From the NCBI GenBank assembly GCA_947683625.1, contig CANTUR010000282.1, positions 2,256,341 to 2,320,340 of the forward strand: a stretch of DNA of 64,000 nt, written 5' to 3'. Below the pieces are notes generated by a model that ran no database searches, was not told the origin of the DNA, and saw only the letters and a program-made list of their open reading frames with translations. Origin of the DNA: Mallotus nudiflorus (taxonomy: Eukaryota; Streptophyta; Magnoliopsida; Malpighiales; Euphorbiaceae). This document shows positions 60,136-64,000 of the stretch, piece after piece (position 1 is the stretch's first letter; every line of letters begins with the position of its first letter). The translations under genes were made by a program, and so were the position numbers.

Positions 60136-62862
60136 TGTCATGACTCAAAATAAGGAGTCATGACCGATGTTAGGGAATGAGAATTTTTTTTAATTCGGAA
60201 TCCGTAGTAAACCTTAAAATAAAAACGCATGCAATAATAATATAAAAATACGCCAGAATTAGAAATTTAATCAATATGAGAATAAATCTTTATATCATAC
60301 ATAATAAAAATATTTCATACAAGATTTGGATACAAAATCTCAACTCAAAACACCCCACTTCTATCACAATAACACTGTTATTGCAGTTTCTAGAATACAA
60401 ACAAGAGTTCAGATATAAAATTTACATAATCTAGTCGGGGCTAAAGAAGACTGGCGAAGGGATCTACTATTGAGGTCTGACGAAGAAAAAGATACTGTAA
60501 ACAAAATTGAGAGGAGTCAGACCTCATTGAGTGAATTATTATATTGTATATACATGCAATCTAAGGTCATATACAGTCAAGCATCAATATAATAATATAC
60601 ATATACATGCATTTCACACAAATGCTAAAATCCACGTTTATATAATAATAAATGGAGAAAAAGTTTATTTGAGTAAAGGATCAAAGTAGAACCCTAAAAT
60701 ATTACGCAACCTCAATCTTACGTCTCACTAGCCAATAGACTTATTTAATTCCAAAATAATTCTATTTTCCATTTTTGGATAAGAGACTGGCCCCGAGACA
60801 CTAAGTCAACTGAGCTCTCGCAGTCTCACTGTCAGTGTGATTGGCCTCAAGACACTAGGTTAATCGAGCTCCTGCAATCACACTACTCTCTTACCATAAT
60901 TCTCAATAATCGAATAATCAAGTCTCATATCAAATAATTTCATAATCTCAACTCTAAAATCTAACGCACTGGTACGTATATAGTCCTAGTGTAACCCACT
61001 AGATAGCACGTTCTATTGCTATCCTTTAAATAAATCATATAATTGTTAAAAATAATAAAATGCATAATTTAAACATAAATGGCACCCATTTTTAAGAAAT
61101 ATACCAACATATACCAAGCATATACTAAATATATACCAATTGTATGCCAAAAATATACCAAAAAGTATACCAACATATACATAATCATTTAATAAAATAA
61201 TTCATGTTTAAATACATTATGAAAACATGGATGCTCAATATTATGTATTCTACATGCAATGCATATATAAAATAATAACTCAGAGTTGTTGCGCTCCTCT
61301 AAACAGAGTAGACTGGCATGGACTAGTAGGCCTCGGTCTCGGCGTAACTAAAGAAAATAAATAAATAATACTAGTATTGAAAATAAAAATCCTAATTTTT
61401 TATACCTTTAGGAATTCTAAAGAGTGACTCGATCTATGACACGGCTCGACCAAGAATCAAAAAACTCAGGATCGACCCAACGTCATGTTTTACAAGAATT
61501 CTACTAAAAAATCGATAGAGTCTCCTTTCTAAAATGAACGTCTCTCTACTAAAAGTAGAGTCAATCCTACAAGCAAACACACTTCAACAATACTCAAAAA
61601 CACAACACCTCGGGATGGGATTCCAAACTACACAATTTTCCAATTGAGAAATACAATTCTCAAAAAGTAATAATATAATAATAATATAATAAAAATCATT
61701 AAAATCCATAAACATCAATAAAATACATCAATTCGAGTTATCTAAATAATAAATACCTAAAGGCTAATTATTTTTTCAAATTAGTTAATAAATCGCAAAT
61801 AATATATATATATATATGTATTAATAAAAATCTATTTTTCAATTATTTGAAATTAAATAGTAAAATTCACAAATAATTATTTAAATAGTTCAAATATGTA
61901 ATAAAAATAGTTAAAAATTCATTTAATCACAAAAACAATAAATAAAATTATTATTTGAATATTATTCTGGAAATTATTATTAATTAGTTAAAATTAGTAA
62001 ATAATTTGTAGAAATTATTTTAATACTATTTATTACTTCAAAATTATTCAAAACATACTAATTAACAATAATTTCAATTGAAACACCAAATTTACCAATT
62101 TATATTCATTTTTTCACATAAACCTTCAAAAATTCGTAATAAATAATCGGATCAAAATTTTCATATATTTCCTTCACAAACTATTATGCAAATTATCCAA
62201 AAAAATTATTAAACATATAAAAGTTTTCTGGCGAGGGTCACTGGAATAGTGACTCGTCGGAAAACTCAAAATACCAAAAATCAAAATAATTCAAAAAATG
62301 AAACAAAAATATATTTGAATAGCTCAAGCTACACACAACAACATTTCTAAAGGCATCAAGCATGAATCATAGGAAATCAAGCTAAAAAAAAAAAAACTAA
62401 AATTAGCCTAAACTAAAACTTAAAGAAAACTCACAATCTGGTCAATCTAAACTTGAACCAAGCTGAGAAGAAGCTTGCCTGGGCCAAGATAATTCGATTG
62501 AGACTGGAAACTTGAGCTGGAATTGTCAGAATCGTCACCGCGTCGAGTTGAAGCTGCTACTGTTTCAGTTATTTCTTGCTAAAAACAGGGGAGGAAAGGG
62601 ACAGTTGACGTTGGTGGGAGGCGAAGGGAGGAAGTAGTGAAGCTTGGGTAGTGGTTCGGTGGCCCTGGCGGTGGCTCAAGGTGGCGTGCGGTTAGGCTCG
62701 GTGACTCTACGAAAAATGCAGGAGGAAAAAGAAGAAGAAGAAGAAGAAGAAGAAAAAGGAAAGGGGAGGGGAGAGAAAAGAGAGGAGGAAGGAAAATGGG
62801 GGAAAAAGACTTTTATATATATATATATAATTTAAAATAGGAGAAGATAAAAATACCCACAC

Positions 62863-62918
<56 letters not shown>

Positions 62919-63097
62919 TTCACAATAATAACATTCACAATAATAACAATAATAATATTAATAAATAAATAAATAATCATATACACTAAAATTAAATTAC
63001 ATACGATAATTATAACATATATATATAAATTTTAAATATTATTAATACTATATATCCCAAATTAAATTTTAATAATTTAAAATATTGGGTTATAATA
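60136..63097 (-). repeat. 5' LTR of element 1
   Basis: This is the right copy on the plus strand, starting TGTCATGACTC next to the primer binding site. It has the same internal landmarks: inverted repeat 60471-60526, paired repeats about 60785-60880, TATACCA array about 61100-61180. A (TAA)n array is at about 62866-62919. It is shorter than the 3' LTR mainly because the TATACCA array has contracted. Confidence 0.9.
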
Positions 63098-63184
63098 GAA
63101 AGAGTGTGTTGTGGGTGAGTTTAATAAGAAAGTGTCTTGAGTGTTTGTTCGAATGTTAGTGTATGAGTGTATACAAATACTCTT

Positions 63185-63188
<4 letters not shown>

Positions 63189-63257
<69 letters not shown>
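63189..63257. repeat. (TA)n microsatellite in the copia LTR
   Basis: Two TA arrays are separated by a TATTATAT interruption, about 60 bp upstream of the LTR end and primer binding site. Confidence 0.85.
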
Positions 63258-63259
<2 letters not shown>

Positions 63260-63466
63260 AAGTTTCTTTGATATAATAAATGTATGTTTATTTTAAATTA
63301 GCCTCCACATATTCTACAAGTGGTATTAGAGCGGACGGTCGAGGGCCCAAATGAGTTATTTAGATTGAAATAGTGAAGTGTATTAAGACGTAATTATCTT
63401 ATGCACAATTGAGAGGTATTCTAAAGCCGGTTGCTTGCTTGGTTGAGAGAAGTCCCAAGTCTCAAG

Positions 63467-64000
63467 ATGGACCTCACAGTGGGCAGTATAAAGAAGTTTA
63501 ACAATTAAAACTATAATACATGGTCAACATGTTTGGAATTGTATCTCTAAGGTCAAGATTTATGGGAGGTAGTTAGTGGAAGCGAGAGTACGCTGCCTCC
63601 AGAATCGGATGCAAATGCCTTGAAGAAGTGGAAAGTCAAGGCTGAGAAGGCGATGTTTGCAATCAAGGAATCGATTGAAAAAGAAATGTTAGAACATATC
63701 AGGTATACTTCCACACCTAAAGAAGCTTAAGATATTTTAGCCTCATGATTTTGTAAAAAAAATAAGATGAGGTTACAAATTTAGAAATGGAGTTAATGTC
63801 TATTAAATAAGGGAGATGTCAATTAATCAATATTTTACAAAAGTTAAGTCTTTGTGTTAAGAAATTTTGGAATTAGATTTTATGCCAAAAATTAGTGAAG
63901 ATAGAATAAGAATGATTATTGTTTATGGAATTAAGCCAAAATATAGAGGGTTTATTATTGTTGGTCAAGGTTGGCCTAAACCACCCATATTAATAAGTTA
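63467..64000 (+). pseudogene. Ty1/copia gag (UBN2-type), decayed, continues past window
   Basis: The ATG at 63467, 135 bp after the primer binding site, opens MDLTVGSIKKFNN. Recognisable blocks follow: YNTWSTCLELYL, GQDLWEVVSG, KKWKVKAEKAMFAIKESIEK and, after a frameshift, INQYFTKVKSL, MPKISEDRIRMIIVYGIKPK and GWPKPP. This is the copia gag of the gag-polypeptide/UBN2 class, which forms the virus-like particle. At least five in-frame stops (TAA or TGA where CAA or TGG fit) and one or two 1-nt shifts show it is dead. Protease, integrase and RT should lie beyond 64000. Confidence 0.8.

Larger units (their letters stand above)
39869..63097 (-). mobile_element. Tekay/Del-like Ty3/gypsy chromovirus (element 1), TSD GAAAG, carrying nested insertions
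   Basis: Read on the minus strand, the 5' LTR is 60136-63097 (2962 bp) and the 3' LTR is 39869-43070 (3202 bp). Outer ends are TGTCACAACTC on the left and ...TTATAATA on the right (expected TTATAACA). The flanks carry a perfect GAAAG duplication (39864-39868 and 63098-63102). The primer binding site is 60119-60131, reading TGGTATCAGAACC on the element strand (initiator Met tRNA). The polypurine tract AAGGGGGAAAAAT is at 43071-43083. The internal gag-protease-RT-RNaseH-integrase order marks Ty3/gypsy. The long LTRs and an LAPRYIG...-type integrase tail followed by EEEPITIVD suggest the Tekay/Del chromovirus clade. Confidence 0.9.
39501..63318 (+). mobile_element. Ty1/copia 5' LTR, split by the 23.2-kb chromovirus nest
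   Basis: The right end is clear. The LTR finishes ...ATTCTACA at 63318 and is followed 2 nt later by a primer binding site TGGTATTAGAGC (63321-63332), one base from the usual initiator-Met site. The left part, before the nest, has a TATA box at 39730-39737 in CCTATAAATAGG, and 31-bp tandem repeats containing GTTAATGTATGTATAAAAGA at about 39782-39840. The left boundary is uncertain: TGTGAAGAATA at 39501 would pair with the terminal TATTCTACA, but other TG starts are possible. Without the insertion the LTR would be about 590 bp. Confidence 0.6.

Overview
This window is nuclear DNA of a flowering plant, almost certainly a eudicot. The evidence is AT-rich intergenic DNA, GT-AG introns in every gene, a plastid biotin carboxyl carrier protein, plant-type promoter elements and chromovirus/copia retrotransposons with initiator-Met primer binding sites. 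I cannot name the species from sequence alone.

Region 1 (1-29670) is a compact block of five housekeeping genes. In order: the 3' end of a TPX2-family microtubule protein gene (+), eS19/RPS19 (+), the mitochondrial processing peptidase beta subunit (+, 9 exons, 529 aa), plastid acetyl-CoA carboxylase BCCP (+, 7 exons, 269 aa), and the cohesin loader SCC2 (-, 28 exons, 1877 aa, with a PHD finger). All exon junctions were traced by hand and keep phase. From memory, the gene order matches the union of two Arabidopsis duplicate segments (At5g15510-15540 and At3g02080-02090), so it probably keeps an ancestral order.

Region 2 (29671-39500) is gene-poor. It holds a 300-bp purine tract, a complete solo LTR with TSD ATTAA (30876-34210), a decayed intron-containing fragment of an ARM-repeat/BTB (ARIA-like) gene (37640-38095), a tRNA-derived SINE with a 13-bp target duplication (38921-39072), and a short signal-peptide ORF.

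Region 3 (about 39500-64000) is a Russian-doll retrotransposon nest resolved by target-site duplications (TSDs). The outer host is a Ty1/copia element whose 5' LTR is split. Inside it sits a Tekay/Del-like Ty3/gypsy chromovirus with about 3-kb LTRs (39869-63097, TSD GAAAG). Inside that element's gag is a solo LTR of the same family (47579-59655, TSD AAAAC). That LTR holds a 2.1-kb solo LTR of another family (48502-50613, TSD AATAC) and a related solo LTR (51888-58544, TSD TTATA). The last is itself split by a sister solo LTR in opposite orientation (52447-55743, TSD CAGAT), giving an inverted repeat with about 2.8-kb arms. The chromovirus pol is dead: its reverse transcriptase and RNase H catalytic Asp residues have become Asn, and many Gln/Trp codons are stops. 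This fits cytosine-methylation-driven decay.

No CRISPR array, operon or prokaryotic-type system is present. The most striking structures are the nest, the opposed solo-LTR pair and the conserved secondary-structure motifs inside the LTRs.
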